Part shown: piece after piece, positions 53,056 through 63,809 of the stretch
Layout of the letters: every line of letters starts with the position of its first letter
Numbering within the stretch: position 1 is the stretch's first letter
Origin: Desulfuromusa kysingii
GTDB lineage: Bacteria > Desulfobacterota > Desulfuromonadia > Desulfuromonadales > Geopsychrobacteraceae
DNA: 64,000 nucleotides
Direction of reading: 5' to 3'
Assembly (NCBI RefSeq): GCF_900107645.1
Contig: NZ_FNQN01000003.1
Coordinates: 248,001-312,000, forward strand
Program-made: the position numbers and the translations under genes
The notes under the pieces: model-generated
Database searches by the model: none
What the model was told of the DNA's origin: nothing
Seen by the model: only the letters and a program-made list of their open reading frames with translations

Positions 53056-54711
53056 GTGCCGGAAGAAAAAAAGATTTTTGTCATAGGTCACAGAAATCCT
53101 GATACAGATTCAATCTGTAGCGCCATTGCTTATGCGGAACTGCGACGTCAGCAAGGACTTGCTGGTGTGATAGCTGCCAGAGCGGGGACTGTCAACCAAC
53201 AGACGCAATTTATTCTGGATTCATTGGAAGTCGAGGTTCCTCAGCTGCTTGCTGATGTCTATCCCCGGATCAAAGATGTGGTGACTGAACAAGTTGTGAC
53301 AATTCACCAATCAGAGCCAATGTCAAAGGCAATTGAGCTTTACCATCAACATCATATCAGGACGCTTCCAGTCGTTGATGATGATGGTCACGCTGTCGGC
53401 CTGCTGCTCTTAGAACGGGCAACGGAATTTTTCCTGGTTCCCACCGAGCCCGAAAAACTACGTCGCGTCAATGCTTCTATCAGCTCAATTCAACGTTGTC
53501 TTGGTGCAACTGCGCAGCATCTGTTCAATCCTGATCAGGTGGAGGAGTTTAATCTCCATGTCGGTGCCAGACGCGAAGTAAGCTTCAGTCGTTGGGTTGA
53601 TACCGTTGTTCCGGGGCAAACCATCCTCATTACCGGGGATCGCTCTGGAATTCAACGGCTTGCTGTTGAGGCTGGTGTCCGTCTATTGATTATTTCTGGC
53701 AATGTCCCGGTTGATGAAGCTCTCCTTGAAACGGCCCGGAAGAATCATGTATCAATTCTTGTCAGTCATTTGGATACGGCCAATTGCGTCTGGTTGACGC
53801 GGATCGCAACGCCCGTAGGACTTTTGGCTGAATCTGATTTTATGCTTGTCAAGCCGAACGATCTGCTTGATGATTTGCGTCTCAAGTTGACCCATGGAAA
53901 GCAGCCTGGAGCCATTGTTTGCTCGGCAGAAGGGATCGTTGCCGGGGTTGCAACAAAAAGTCACTTAATTAAAAATTCCCCTATAAAGTTGGTGCTCGTT
54001 GATCATAATGAGTTATCGCAAGCAGTTCCGGGGGCTGACAAGGTTGAAATTATCGAGGTTATTGATCATCACCGGCTGGGTAACTTTCATACCGACTTAC
54101 CGATCCGATTTATCAATCAACCGCTCGGGAGTACCTGCTCACTGGTTGCAACGCTTTACCAACAGGCTGGCATTGAACCGACGAAAAAAAATGCTGGTCT
54201 GCTTCTCGCCGGGTTGCTGTCAGACACGGTTATTTTGAAATCTCCGACGACGACCGATATTGATCGTAACTTGATCCCATGGTTGGAAAAGTATTCAGGT
54301 TTGGACCATCAACAATTTGGCTCCAAGTTGTTCGCTGCCGGAAGTCCTATGGCGAGTGGTGCCCCAGCCCGTAAATTGATTTATACTGACTTCAAAGAGT
54401 ATGGCGTCGGCCCTCTTGTTCTTGGTTTGGGACAGGTTGAGGTGGTCAATTTCCATTCTTTTCATCAACGTAAAGATGAGTTGATGGTTGAACTCCAGAA
54501 AATCAGAAAAGAGAAGGGGTATGAGCTTGCAGCACTGCTGGTGACCGACATCGTCATGGGAACCAGTCTGTTGCTGACAGCCGGTCCAAGTGAGCTTCCT
54601 TATATTATTAGTTATCCGCAGGAAAGTGAAAATATTTATCGTCTCAAAGGGGTCCTCTCACGTAAGAAACAACTGGTTCCTCACCTGTTAAAAGTGTTTA
54701 AAGGGGCATAA
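53056..54711 (+). CDS. ppaC: Manganese-dependent inorganic pyrophosphatase with CBS/DRTGG insert
   Basis: 551 residues, GTG start after GGGAG. Family II pyrophosphatase: DHH domain motif [10 protein letters not shown] (H12, D16, D18), DHN at 316-318 and DHH at 337-339, and a DHHA2 domain at the C-terminus. Between about 70 and 300 are two CBS halves and a DRTGG domain, an insertion found in nucleotide-regulated family II enzymes. It hydrolyses PPi in the cytosol; AMP/ADP probably inhibit and ATP or ApnA activate. The 3' end overlaps the opposing yyaL-type gene by 31 bp. Confidence 0.95.
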   Translation: MPEEKKIFVIGHRNPDTDSICSAIAYAELRRQQGLAGVIAARAGTVNQQTQFILDSLEVEVPQLLADVYPRIKDVVTEQVVTIHQSEPMSKAIELYHQHHIRTLPVVDDDGHAVGLLLLERATEFFLVPTEPEKLRRVNASISSIQRCLGATAQHLFNPDQVEEFNLHVGARREVSFSRWVDTVVPGQTILITGDRSGIQRLAVEAGVRLLIISGNVPVDEALLETARKNHVSILVSHLDTANCVWLTRIATPVGLLAESDFMLVKPNDLLDDLRLKLTHGKQPGAIVCSAEGIVAGVATKSHLIKNSPIKLVLVDHNELSQAVPGADKVEIIEVIDHHRLGNFHTDLPIRFINQPLGSTCSLVATLYQQAGIEPTKKNAGLLLAGLLSDTVILKSPTTTDIDRNLIPWLEKYSGLDHQQFGSKLFAAGSPMASGAPARKLIYTDFKEYGVGPLVLGLGQVEVVNFHSFHQRKDELMVELQKIRKEKGYELAALLVTDIVMGTSLLLTAGPSELPYIISYPQESENIYRLKGVLSRKKQLVPHLLKVFKGA

Positions 54712-56711
54712 GTCTGAAGAATCTCTTCTAAAGATGATGGTTCAGTGATTGGTGGCAGGCAGCTTGTTTCGGTGCATAACCATGCTGTGGTTTTGCCCAT
54801 AATTGTGGTTTTGCCCGAGACAAAGGGGATGATGTCTGAATATAATTCTGGCGAGGCGGTTATGACGGTGAGAAGTTGATGGCGAAGTGGCTGTAACTTT
54901 TGTCGCCACTCTTTTCCGAGATCTTTTTCCGCTTTGGGTAAGATAATAGCTAAAGTGAGTGGCTTGACCATTTTCAGATCCAGGGCTTGAAGCAGGCTGG
55001 AAAAAGATGTTGGATAGTCATAGGCGTGAGCTAAAGTTACGCGGAGCAACTTCAATGCTTGCTCTTCCATAGAGGGCGTTCCGGTTAACCTTGCCAGTCT
55101 GATCAAGTTGTGCGCAGTGATAGAGCTTGCTGCCGGAATAGCACCGTCCTGTCGGGTCCGTCCGACTCCTTGCCCTGCTACAAAAGGTTCCGCAGCATCA
55201 TAATAGCCACCAGAACCATCGCTGAAGAGCTGCTCACACTGCTCTGTTAATGCTATAGCGAGCTTCAAGTGGTCGAGATTGAAAGTTGCCAGAAATAATT
55301 CTATGAGTCCGTAAATGTAGTAAGCAAAGTCTTCATGGAATGCGTTTATGAGAGCTTCCCCATCGCGGAAACGTCTCTTTAACACACCCTTTGGCGTCAG
55401 CTGATCACCGATAAACAGAGCTGCTTTTTCAGCCGCGACGATGTATTCGGTCTTTTGAAACAGGAAACCGGCGCGGGCAAGTGAAGCAATCATTAAGCCA
55501 TTCCATCCGGTTAAAATTTTATCGTCAAGGTGGGGATGTGGACGTTGATTGCGGATTTTTAGTAATTGGTTTTTTATTTCATCTAATTGCTCTGCATGTG
55601 GAGACGAGCTGGAGTTTCTATTGAGGATGTTTTTCCCTTCAAAATTACCTTTAACTGTTATGTTATAACTATTTGAAAATAAGTTGTATTTATCTATGTT
55701 CATGTGTTGCTTGAGCTGTTCTGAAGACCACAAGTAATAGGTCCCTTCTGCTCCTTCAGAGTCAGCATCGACACCACAGTAAAACCCCCCTTGTGGATCT
55801 CTCAATTCTCTCAGCGTATAATTGAGGACGCTTTCAGTTGCCTGTTTGAACTGTTGTTCAGCGCTTGTCTGCCAAGCGTCCAAGTAGGAGTTTGAAATCA
55901 GTGCCTGGTCATAAAGCATTTTTTCAAAATGTGGGACCCGCCAATACTTATCGACAGAGTAACGGTGGATTCCACCGCCGAGTTGATCCGTTATCCCTCC
56001 TTGGTCAATCTTCTGTAAGGTTTGCAGTGCCATTTTCTGTAAATCCGCATCATTTAATCGTTGCGCTAAGCGGAGGAGAAGGGATTGATTCTGGGGTTGC
56101 GGAAATTTGGGAGGGGAACCGAAGCCACCATAGTCATCATCATAGAGTTCTTTAAATTTATCGGCCACTAAGGACAATTGAGCTGTATCGACTTCAGTAT
56201 GTTCCTGGTGTTGCTCCATTTGCAGAATTGCTGCAGAGAGTTGTTCTCCATTCGCAAGTAGACTTGCAGGTTGTTGCTGCCAGAGTGCATTGATTTTATC
56301 GACAAGTTCCGTAAAGCCGATGTGCTGCCCTTGAGTCAATTTAGGGGCATAAGTCAGGGCATAAAATGGTTGTGCACCAGGCGTTAGGAAAAGGTTAAGT
56401 GGCCACCCACCTTGACCATTGAGGAGTTGGCACGCGTGCATAAAAACAGTATCAATGTCTGGTCGCTCCTCTCTGTCAACCTTGATACAGACAAAATCCC
56501 TGTTCAATTTTTCCGCGACCGATTGATCCGAAAATGTCTCCTCGGCCATGACATGGCACCAGTGGCAAGTCGAGTAGCCAATGGAAACAAAGATGAGTTT
56601 TTGTTCCCGATGTGCTTTCGCCAAAGCTTCCTTGCCCCAAGGAAACCAGTCAACCGGATTTTCGGCGTGCTGTAACAGGTAAGGACTCTTCTCATAGTGT
56701 AAATGATTCAT
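54681..56711 (-). CDS. DUF255 thioredoxin-domain protein (YyaL/SSP411 type)
   Basis: 676 residues from the ATG at 56711 with GGGGA upstream; a longer frame reaches 56792 but lacks a site. The N-terminal DUF255 thioredoxin-like domain has NPVDWFPWG and a CHWC motif (C49, C52), with ERPDID and [10 protein letters not shown]. The rest is a six-hairpin (alpha/alpha) glycosidase-like fold. Function unknown; mammalian SSP411 relatives are involved in redox. Its 3' end overlaps the pyrophosphatase gene on the other strand by 31 bp. Confidence 0.9.
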   Translation of the reverse strand: MNHLHYEKSPYLLQHAENPVDWFPWGKEALAKAHREQKLIFVSIGYSTCHWCHVMAEETFSDQSVAEKLNRDFVCIKVDREERPDIDTVFMHACQLLNGQGGWPLNLFLTPGAQPFYALTYAPKLTQGQHIGFTELVDKINALWQQQPASLLANGEQLSAAILQMEQHQEHTEVDTAQLSLVADKFKELYDDDYGGFGSPPKFPQPQNQSLLLRLAQRLNDADLQKMALQTLQKIDQGGITDQLGGGIHRYSVDKYWRVPHFEKMLYDQALISNSYLDAWQTSAEQQFKQATESVLNYTLRELRDPQGGFYCGVDADSEGAEGTYYLWSSEQLKQHMNIDKYNLFSNSYNITVKGNFEGKNILNRNSSSSPHAEQLDEIKNQLLKIRNQRPHPHLDDKILTGWNGLMIASLARAGFLFQKTEYIVAAEKAALFIGDQLTPKGVLKRRFRDGEALINAFHEDFAYYIYGLIELFLATFNLDHLKLAIALTEQCEQLFSDGSGGYYDAAEPFVAGQGVGRTRQDGAIPAASSITAHNLIRLARLTGTPSMEEQALKLLRVTLAHAYDYPTSFSSLLQALDLKMVKPLTLAIILPKAEKDLGKEWRQKLQPLRHQLLTVITASPELYSDIIPFVSGKTTIMGKTTAWLCTETSCLPPITEPSSLEEILQTYAPLNTFNR

Positions 56712-56792
56712 CTGTGATTCCCCAGTTGTTAAAGGTCTGAGATTTGAGGTGTTGAATCTCTTTATTATCGGGAGTCTGATGTGCTGACGCAA

Positions 56793-56803
56793 GGGGGGGG
56801 GGG
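56793..56803. repeat. Homopolymer run of 11 G
   Basis: Eleven consecutive G residues about 80 bp upstream of the yyaL-type start (C-run on that strand). Such runs slip during replication and in sequencing. Confidence 0.9.
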
Positions 56804-56805
56804 CA

Positions 56806-56842
56806 CAAAAATAGCCCCGCGTCAGGAGGGGGAACGCGGGGC
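56806..56842 (-). terminator. Terminator after the cytochrome gene
   Basis: Minus strand: GCCCCGCGT (56842-56834) and ACGCGGGGC (56822-56814) with ATTTTT following. It ends transcription from the c3-type cytochrome. The gap 56843-57005 between this hairpin and the cytochrome stop shows nothing else. Confidence 0.85.
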
Positions 56843-57005
56843 GAAGGTTTTTCCGTGTTGAAGGATTTATCTTAAGCTCTTAAGAAGATTATAAACGTCT
56901 AAACATTAAAGTCAACTAAAAAAATAAATTAATTTCTCTCTGAGGGAAAAGGCCGTGTCGTTACCAATGAACCCCCCTTTTGGGTTACTTATGTTTCAGT
57001 CGTGA

Positions 57006-57326
57006 TTACTTTATATGACACTCTTTGCACTTGTTCGGGCCTTTTTGGGATTCTTTATGACAGTCTTTGCACAGGTTGTGAAAGGCAACCTTGGATTTAG
57101 GGGCGTTTTCATCAACGCCATGACAACTCTTACACTGGGTGTAATCGCCAGTGTGGTGACAGGTGGCGCAATCAGCCCTTCCTTGATGAGCGACATGGTT
57201 GAATGTCACCGTTCCGAATTTGGGTGTGAACTTGATTTCGTCGGGACCTTTGGTTTCCGCAACAGCAAATGTTGCAATGATTGCTACACAGATTGTGGCA
57301 GTGAGTAGGGTGAATAATTTATTCAT
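57006..57326 (-). CDS. Small periplasmic cytochrome c3 family protein with four CxxCH motifs
   Basis: 106 residues from the ATG at 57326 after AGGAGG. Signal peptide (about 1-23, VAETK). The mature chain has four haem-binding motifs: CATCH, CKSCH, CKDCH and CKECH, plus extra histidines (VTFNHVAHQ and VAFHNLC) for axial ligands. Geobacter PpcA-type c7 proteins have three; four fits tetrahaem c3. It carries electrons in the periplasm to metals, hydrogenase or other partners. Single gene. Confidence 0.9.
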   Translation of the reverse strand: MNKLFTLLTATICVAIIATFAVAETKGPDEIKFTPKFGTVTFNHVAHQGRADCATCHHTGDYTQCKSCHGVDENAPKSKVAFHNLCKDCHKESQKGPNKCKECHIK

Positions 57327-57570
57327 GGTACACCTCCTTTTGAATGGGTTCGTTCTTGTCGGCGATGGTTGCATTTTTATCTGCTGAATTCATTCGACAT
57401 CGACTGAAATATCGAAAGATGTCTAGTTGTATTTGTGCAATATCAAGATGTTATGAGGAGTGATTGAATTAGAGATAGCTTCGTTTTAAGATCCTTCAAT
57501 CCGTTGTTTACAGCGTTACAGCCTCTCTGCTAGACTCCCGCATGGACTGAATCCCTTTCTTGGATGTGGT

Positions 57571-58485
57571 ATGGATACTCTTGAAGCCCCCTCTGTTGCG
57601 ATCGACGGAAATGCTATTCGCAAAATCAGAGAGAAAAAACGTTTAACTCAACTTTATGTCTCCAAGGTTGTTGGCGTAACGACGGATACTGTTTCACGTT
57701 GGGAAAACAATCGTTATCCGACAATTATGCGCGATAACGCCCTAAAACTTGCAGAAGCGCTTGAGGTGGATATTGAGGATGTTCTCAAGCACGAAGCTCT
57801 CGAAACTTTTGAAGCGGAAGATCCGCACCCTCAAAGTAAGGGGATCCATTGGTTCCCTTATCTATTGTTGGCCTGTGTTGGCGTCATTGTGCTGTTCTTT
57901 CTCTGGTTCAAGTTCAGTGCCCAACTGGTTCCGGTGTTGCAAGCGAAACGAATCTTACCCCCTTTTGCAGCTCCTGGGAGTCGTGTATTGATTCAGATTG
58001 AACTTTCTACAGAGACCCCACTGAAAGGGATGATCCTTAAAGAAAAATTTCCTGATGGCTGGCTTTTGACCGCAGCTGAGCCCGCTATCTCTCATGTTGA
58101 TTCTGATAGCAGAGTCGCTAAATGGATTTTTCGAAAACCACCATTGTTGACACATGTTTTCTATCTCCTTAAGGTGCCCGATATTATTGATCCTGATGCT
58201 GATACCACTATCGTCGGTGAGTTAATTGCTAATCCTGAGGGACAAGGTTCTGCTGTCGTCGTGCAGGCTGCAGGAGAGATGCAAATCAAGGCTGTTCATT
58301 GGGCGGATAAGAATGGTGATTTTGTCATTGACGATGTGGAGATCCTGGAAGCTTCAGATTTAACCGATGAGGCCAAAACGTTGGACTTGAACTGGGATCT
58401 CCTCGAAAGTATTTGGGAAGCAGGTTCTTACCGGTGGCAGGTCGAGAAAAAACAATTTGTTGCTGTTCGGTTGCCACAAGGCTAA
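57571..58485 (+). CDS. Membrane-anchored XRE-type HTH protein with EF-hand-like loop
   Basis: 304 residues. N-terminal cytosolic HTH of the XRE class (about 13-68, IRKIREKKRLTQLYVSKVV...TVSRWENNR), then a single membrane span (about 96-115) and a ~190-residue periplasmic part. Near its end is DKNGDFVIDDVE (246-257), an EF-hand/dockerin-type calcium loop with D246, N248, D250, I253, D254 and E257. The layout HTH-TM-periplasmic resembles RodZ, but the outer domain is different. It may sense a periplasmic signal or calcium; function unknown. The gap 57327-57570 holds no gene. Confidence 0.8.
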   Translation: MDTLEAPSVAIDGNAIRKIREKKRLTQLYVSKVVGVTTDTVSRWENNRYPTIMRDNALKLAEALEVDIEDVLKHEALETFEAEDPHPQSKGIHWFPYLLLACVGVIVLFFLWFKFSAQLVPVLQAKRILPPFAAPGSRVLIQIELSTETPLKGMILKEKFPDGWLLTAAEPAISHVDSDSRVAKWIFRKPPLLTHVFYLLKVPDIIDPDADTTIVGELIANPEGQGSAVVVQAAGEMQIKAVHWADKNGDFVIDDVEILEASDLTDEAKTLDLNWDLLESIWEAGSYRWQVEKKQFVAVRLPQG

Positions 58486-58597
58486 TTGCACAGAGGATAG
58501 TGTTGACTTTAGATGGGGTCCTTTCTAGTATTAAGACCCCTCATATCAGTTATATAGGCAGTTTTGAGACGCCTCACTTTTAGGAAATGTTGAAGAT

Positions 58598-59566
58598 ATG
58601 GATACTGTAATAGCGTTACTTAAAGATGACATGCTGGCGGTCGAAAACCAGTTCAAGAAGAATTTGTCTTCAGATGTCCAGTTGGTCAGTCAAGTCGGTG
58701 ATTATGTCCTTTCAAGTGGAGGGAAGCGGATTCGCCCGATGTTATTGCTTCTTTGTGCGCGTCTTTGTCGTTATCAGGGAGACAAGCATATTGATTTGGC
58801 CGGGGTTGTCGAATTTATCCATACCGCAACATTGCTGCATGATGATGTTGTCGATAGTGCGAATTTACGGCGCGGTAATCGTTCTGCAAATTCGGTTTGG
58901 GGGAATCAGGCTTCTGTCCTTGTTGGTGACTTTTTGTTTGCCAAATCTTTCTCCGTTATGGTCGGTTCGGAGAGTTTTAAAATTTTACAGATTCTCTCCG
59001 ATACGACGACTCAGTTGGCAGAAGGGGAGATCTTACAGCTTATCAACACCTGCGACCTTGAAGTCGATGAGCCACGCTATCTACAGGTTGTCCGTGACAA
59101 AACAGCAATATTGATCGCTGCGGCTTGTCAGGTTGCCGGGGTTCTTGCCGGCGTTGATGAAGAACACGAGATGGCGTTGCGAGAATTTGGTCTGGAAATC
59201 GGAACCGCTTTCCAGTTGATGGATGATGCCCTCGATTATGTCGCCGATGAAGAAGATTTTGGGAAAGAAAAAGGTCATGATCTCTTTGAAGGCAAGATGA
59301 CTTTACCTCTGATTCATACGTATTCCAAATCCTCTGCTCATGAACGTCAAGAGATCTCCAGAATTATTGATGCGGATGAACTCCCCGAAAAAGATCTTGA
59401 ATTTATCTGTGCTTTAATTGATGCGAAGGGTGGTATCGGTTATACCCATACAAAAGCGACTGAACGCATTGAATCAGCGAAGCAGCGTCTTGCCCTTTTT
59501 CCCGATTGTGAAGCGCGTCAGGCACTCTTTACTCTCGCTGATTATGTTGTTTCAAGGAATAAGTAA
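58598..59566 (+). CDS. ispB: Long-chain polyprenyl diphosphate synthase (octaprenyl type)
   Basis: 322 residues. The first Asp-rich motif is HDDVVD (D82, D83, D86) and the second is MDDALD (D209, D210, D213), with GGKRIRPMLL near 41-50. The small residues before the first motif (FIHTATLLHDD) fit a long-chain product. It makes the quinone side chain (C30-C45) from farnesyl diphosphate; the exact length cannot be read. Menaquinone synthesis is the likely use. Confidence 0.93.
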   Translation: MDTVIALLKDDMLAVENQFKKNLSSDVQLVSQVGDYVLSSGGKRIRPMLLLLCARLCRYQGDKHIDLAGVVEFIHTATLLHDDVVDSANLRRGNRSANSVWGNQASVLVGDFLFAKSFSVMVGSESFKILQILSDTTTQLAEGEILQLINTCDLEVDEPRYLQVVRDKTAILIAAACQVAGVLAGVDEEHEMALREFGLEIGTAFQLMDDALDYVADEEDFGKEKGHDLFEGKMTLPLIHTYSKSSAHERQEISRIIDADELPEKDLEFICALIDAKGGIGYTHTKATERIESAKQRLALFPDCEARQALFTLADYVVSRNK

Positions 59567-59641
59567 TTATTCCTTGAACTATTCTCCTCACATCATTCGC
59601 TTTGCTATCCCCGTCACCGACTTTCATCTATAGTTGGTTTT

Positions 59642-62152
59642 ATGGTGCGTTTTAATTTACATAAAAAAGTTCTTGGTGCTTTCTTACTTCTCTCTTTGGT
59701 GCCGCTGGGTATTTTGTTGTTCAACTCTCAGCATAGCTTACGCTTGGTAGAGGATTTGCTGCGTCAAAGTACGACTGAAGCCTTGGATACCCAAGCTGCA
59801 AGAGCCCTTCAGCTTCGGGCAAAAATGGTGGCTGGGCAGGTCTCATCTTTCTTGCAGGAAGTCGAAGGTGACCTCTTCGATTTATCATTGCTGCCAGTGA
59901 CCGAAGAGTCTTATCTGACCTTTTGTCAGAACCACCAACGAGAGCTTTGGTATCGCCGAGGGACAAATGAGAAGCCAACTGAAATCATTGAGAATGCTCT
60001 TCTGTACAGTGAACTAGCTTACGTCGATGCACGCGGCAACGAATTGCTCCGGATTGTCGCGGGGCAACCCTCTTCTGATTTGCGCAATGTTTCTAATCCG
60101 GCACACACGACTTATAAAACGGAACCTTACTTTAAGCGGGCCGCTCAATTAAAAACCGGGCAAATCTGGGTGTCGCGTTTAAATGGTTGGTATGTCAGTC
60201 GCAATGAACAGTTGCAGGGAGCTGCGACCCCTTTAGAGGCGGTACAAGGGGGGTTGTATCGTGGTGTGATAAGGTTTGCGACCCCGATTTGGCGCGATGG
60301 TGAATTACAAGGTGTGGTTGTTTTATCTCTCGATCATCGCCATTTGATGGAATATACCCAACACATTTCACCCTTTGGAGATCGGGATATTGTCTTTCCT
60401 TCATATTCCAGTGGTAACTATGCATTTATGTTCGATGATCAGGGGTGGATGATCGCACACCCGAAGTTCTGGGATATCCGTGGTTATGATCGCAACGGAG
60501 AGCTTGTCCCCGCTTACAGCGCGAATACTCCGAAACAAGATGTCCTGTCTGGGCGGATTCCATTCAATCTCCTGGCTGCCGGATTTGTGCACCCCAATTA
60601 TCCCAGAGTTGCTGAAGAGGTTTTAATGGGGAATTCTGGGGTCGTGGAAACGGTAAACGTTGGTGGCTCGAATAAGATAATGGCTTATGCCCCAATCTTT
60701 TACGGTCAAGGGGAATACCAGAAGTATCATATTTTTGGTGGTATCACTATCGGTGCCGAAATTGACAGATTTCATCAGCCCGCACTTGCCACCTCTCACC
60801 TGATTCAGAAAGAAATCAGTAACTACTTAAAGGAGTCGTTGCTGGTTCTTTCTATCACCATCATGCTGGTGATTGCGACCGCATATTTCTTGTCGAACAG
60901 TATTGTCAACCCTGTTCGTTTACTGACGGAGGGGACTCGGCGCATGATTCGGGGAAATCTCTCCGTCCGGGTCAAAGTTAAATCAAATGATGAAGTCGGG
61001 GTTTTGGCCGATTCTTTTAATACCATGGTGGAAGAGTTGAATCATCGGCGTCAACGCTTACTGCAGACGCTGCAGGCTTTAAGGCGTTCACGGAAGGAAA
61101 TTATCCGCGAAAGAAACTTTAAGAACACTGTGTTTGAGAACATTGAAACTGGGGTTCTTACCATTGATATGGACAATATCGTGACGTCGGCAAATGGATC
61201 AGCTTGTCAGATATTGGCCATAGAACGACCCGGCAAGGATTGCAACTGGAAAAAGCTCCTTGCCGAGTGGCCTGAGATGCACGATGTGCTTGACCAGTGG
61301 TTTACCTTGAGTCAATCGGGAATAGACAAACCCTTTCGTGAATATGTCCCTCTGGAAAGAAAGGGGCGAACTCTGACTTATCGAATGGCGATGTTCCCGT
61401 TGAGTTTTCGACAACAAGGTGGTTGGTTGTTAACCATTGAAGATCTGACTGAACGTGTCAATATGCGGCAGCAAATGGCGCGGATGGACCGTTTAGCGTC
61501 ACTGGGCAGAATGTCTGCTGGTATTGCTCATGAAGTGCGTAACCCTTTAACGGGGGTGAGTCTGTTACTGGATGAACTTCATGACCGCTTGCTTGGCAAG
61601 GAATCAGACCAACAACTTATACGCCGTGCGTTAGGTGAGATTGAAAGGTTGGAGTCCTTGGTCAATGAAATGCTCCATTTTTCGGCTCTTCCCGCACCCA
61701 AATTATGCGCCGTTAACGTTGCAGATGTGGTGCAGAATTCTTTGTTTTTAATCCGCAAGCAGTGTCAGCGGCAAAAATTACAACTGATTGAACATATCGA
61801 TGATAATCTCCCTGAAATCCTGATGGATGCCGACAGGTTAAAGCAAGTGATGCTGAATCTGCTCAACAACAGCCTGGATGCCATGCCGGATGGAGGGGAA
61901 TTAAGACTTCGCGTTACCAGACAAAATGATCATATTTTAATCAGTGTTACTGATACTGGAGTTGGGATAGCTGCAGATCAACTCCCTCTGATCTTTGAAC
62001 CATTTTTTACCAGTAAAGGGCATGGAACAGGATTAGGATTAGCTATAAGCTATAATATTATCTCGGATCGTGGCGGCGAAATAAAAATTGAGAGCACCTT
62101 AGGTGAGGGGACCACAGTATTCATCAGTTTGCCTGTTATCCCTGTCGGGTAG
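59642..62152 (+). CDS. Sensor histidine kinase (Cache-HAMP-PAS-HisKA)
   Basis: 836 residues. A first membrane span (about 10-30), a large periplasmic sensor domain of Cache type (about 35-395, including [12 protein letters not shown]), a second span (about 398-420) and HAMP (about 421-475). A PAS domain follows (about 490-600), then HisKA with H630 ([10 protein letters not shown]) and HATPase_c with N box ([10 protein letters not shown]), DTGVGI and GTGLGLAI. It is a kinase of the NtrB/AtoS type, and the next gene is a sigma-54 regulator with a receiver domain, 43 bp downstream, so they form a pair. Confidence 0.94.
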   Translation: MVRFNLHKKVLGAFLLLSLVPLGILLFNSQHSLRLVEDLLRQSTTEALDTQAARALQLRAKMVAGQVSSFLQEVEGDLFDLSLLPVTEESYLTFCQNHQRELWYRRGTNEKPTEIIENALLYSELAYVDARGNELLRIVAGQPSSDLRNVSNPAHTTYKTEPYFKRAAQLKTGQIWVSRLNGWYVSRNEQLQGAATPLEAVQGGLYRGVIRFATPIWRDGELQGVVVLSLDHRHLMEYTQHISPFGDRDIVFPSYSSGNYAFMFDDQGWMIAHPKFWDIRGYDRNGELVPAYSANTPKQDVLSGRIPFNLLAAGFVHPNYPRVAEEVLMGNSGVVETVNVGGSNKIMAYAPIFYGQGEYQKYHIFGGITIGAEIDRFHQPALATSHLIQKEISNYLKESLLVLSITIMLVIATAYFLSNSIVNPVRLLTEGTRRMIRGNLSVRVKVKSNDEVGVLADSFNTMVEELNHRRQRLLQTLQALRRSRKEIIRERNFKNTVFENIETGVLTIDMDNIVTSANGSACQILAIERPGKDCNWKKLLAEWPEMHDVLDQWFTLSQSGIDKPFREYVPLERKGRTLTYRMAMFPLSFRQQGGWLLTIEDLTERVNMRQQMARMDRLASLGRMSAGIAHEVRNPLTGVSLLLDELHDRLLGKESDQQLIRRALGEIERLESLVNEMLHFSALPAPKLCAVNVADVVQNSLFLIRKQCQRQKLQLIEHIDDNLPEILMDADRLKQVMLNLLNNSLDAMPDGGELRLRVTRQNDHILISVTDTGVGIAADQLPLIFEPFFTSKGHGTGLGLAISYNIISDRGGEIKIESTLGEGTTVFISLPVIPVG

Positions 62153-62195
62153 AGCTGTATCGCTGAGATAAATTTGCGTACCAGGAGCAAGAATC

Positions 62196-63563
62196 ATGGA
62201 AAAAATTCTTATTGTTGATGACGAAGCCTTTATCAGGGAAAATCTGGAAAGGATTATCTCTGAGGATGGATACAGACCCATTTCAACTGAATCTCCAGAT
62301 GAGGCTATCCGTATTGTTGCCGAAGAAGATATCAGCTTGGTGTTACTGGATCTGAATCTTGGCAGTAGCAGTGGGCTGGACGTATTACGGGCAATGCGTG
62401 ATGTTGATCCAGAAATACTCGTCATTATTATTACCGGTTATGGAACGGTTGAAAGTGCTGTCCAAGCGTTAAAAATTGGCGCTTATGATTACATAAAGAA
62501 ACCGTTTAAGGCTGATGCGATCCACTTAATTGTTAAACTGGCATTAGAAGCCCAGAATTTACGCCGCAAGGTTAAACGCCTTTCGCGTGATTCCGATGGC
62601 ATCAATATGGTCGGGAATAGTCCGGCATTAATGCATATTTTCCAGCAAATTCGAGAAGTTGCAAAACATGAAACGGCGACCGTTTTAATCACCGGTGACA
62701 GTGGTACTGGCAAAGAGTTGGTCGCTCAGGCAATCCATAATTTGTCGCCCCGTAGCGAACAACCTTTTGTTGAAATTAACTGTGGTTCATTGCCTTTTAA
62801 TCTCTTGGAGTCGGAGTTATTTGGGCATGAAAGGGGGGCATTTACCGATGCAAAAAATCGTAAAGTCGGCTTGTTTGAGGAGGCTGATGGTGGTTCTATT
62901 TTTCTTGATGAAGTTGGCGAGATGGATATCAGCCTACAGGTCAAGCTGTTGCGAGTTCTTGAGGATCGTAAACTTCGTCGACTCGGTGGTAACCGTAATA
63001 TCGACATCAATGTCAGGATTATTGCTGCGACGAATGCCGATTTAAAGGGGGCTTTGGAGCGTAAAGAGTTTCGTGAGGATCTCTATTACCGGTTGAATGT
63101 TTTTCCCATTCATATTCCACCACTGCGGGAGCGGCGGGAAGATATTCCGATCTTACTTGAATATTTTTTGCAACGCTTCAGTAAAGAATTTAATAAATCA
63201 ATGCGGGGTTTCAGTCGCGATGCTATCGACCTGGTGAAGCGTTACCACTGGCCAGGCAATGTGCGGGAACTGCTCAATGTTGTTGAGCGAATCTGCATTA
63301 TGTATAACGTTGAAAAGATAACACCAGCACAACTGCCGCGAGAAATCTGGGGAGAATCTCCGCAGAGTGAAATGCCGTTCAAGTATGAGATCCCACCGGA
63401 AGGGATCATTCTAGATGACGTTGTCTGTCAGATCGAAAAGAAATTGATAGAACAGGCCTTTAGAATTACTGGCGGAAATGTTGCTAAAACCGCCAGAATT
63501 TTGAATGTCCCTCGGGGAACGCTGCGCTATAAGTTGGAAAAATATTGTCTGACCAGTGATTGA
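62196..63563 (+). CDS. Sigma-54-dependent response regulator (NtrC class)
   Basis: 455 residues. Receiver domain with phospho-acceptor D52 (VLLDLNLG) and K103-type lysine region IKKPF. AAA+ domain with Walker A GDSGTGKE, the sigma-54 contact loop written GAFTDA instead of GAFTGA, and Walker B GGSIFLDEVGEM. The C-terminal Fis-type HTH ends in GGNVAKTARILNVPRGTLRYKL. It activates RNA polymerase-sigma54 promoters when phosphorylated by the kinase upstream. Target genes are unknown; no clear sigma-54 site was found in the window. Confidence 0.95.
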   Translation: MEKILIVDDEAFIRENLERIISEDGYRPISTESPDEAIRIVAEEDISLVLLDLNLGSSSGLDVLRAMRDVDPEILVIIITGYGTVESAVQALKIGAYDYIKKPFKADAIHLIVKLALEAQNLRRKVKRLSRDSDGINMVGNSPALMHIFQQIREVAKHETATVLITGDSGTGKELVAQAIHNLSPRSEQPFVEINCGSLPFNLLESELFGHERGAFTDAKNRKVGLFEEADGGSIFLDEVGEMDISLQVKLLRVLEDRKLRRLGGNRNIDINVRIIAATNADLKGALERKEFREDLYYRLNVFPIHIPPLRERREDIPILLEYFLQRFSKEFNKSMRGFSRDAIDLVKRYHWPGNVRELLNVVERICIMYNVEKITPAQLPREIWGESPQSEMPFKYEIPPEGIILDDVVCQIEKKLIEQAFRITGGNVAKTARILNVPRGTLRYKLEKYCLTSD

Positions 63564-63570
63564 GGTCAAT

Positions 63571-63750
63571 TCACTGAGTTTTAGTGGGTTTCTGTCCCGC
63601 TGGAATATCTATATTGCAATGAGAACAGGCAGAGCAACACCCTGAGCACCCTTTTGGTGCGAGTTTGATGGTTTTGTAGATGTTCTGCGCCACATAATAT
63701 AATGCTGTCGCAACGATAATCAGAGTGACTGAGCTATCCAGAGAAATCAT
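63571..63750 (-). CDS. FeoB-associated Cys-rich membrane protein
   Basis: 59 residues. An N-terminal membrane span (about 6-22), then a cluster of six cysteines (GCSGCCSACSHC). The small size and position directly downstream of feoB match the FeoB-associated Cys-rich family. It may help ferrous iron transport, for example by binding iron at the pore; the role is not known. Too short for usual gene calling but with a good AGAGAGG site. Confidence 0.85.
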   Translation of the reverse strand: MISLDSSVTLIIVATALYYVAQNIYKTIKLAPKGCSGCCSACSHCNIDIPAGQKPTKTQ

Positions 63751-63809
63751 TGTGCCTCTCTTTGAGGATAAACCTCTCTAAGGGTTAAACGATAATATCG
63801 GGCAACGAT

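Noticed and set aside
58626-59114. 162-codon plus-strand frame
   Set aside because: Alternative frame inside ispB with Cys/Arg-rich random composition.
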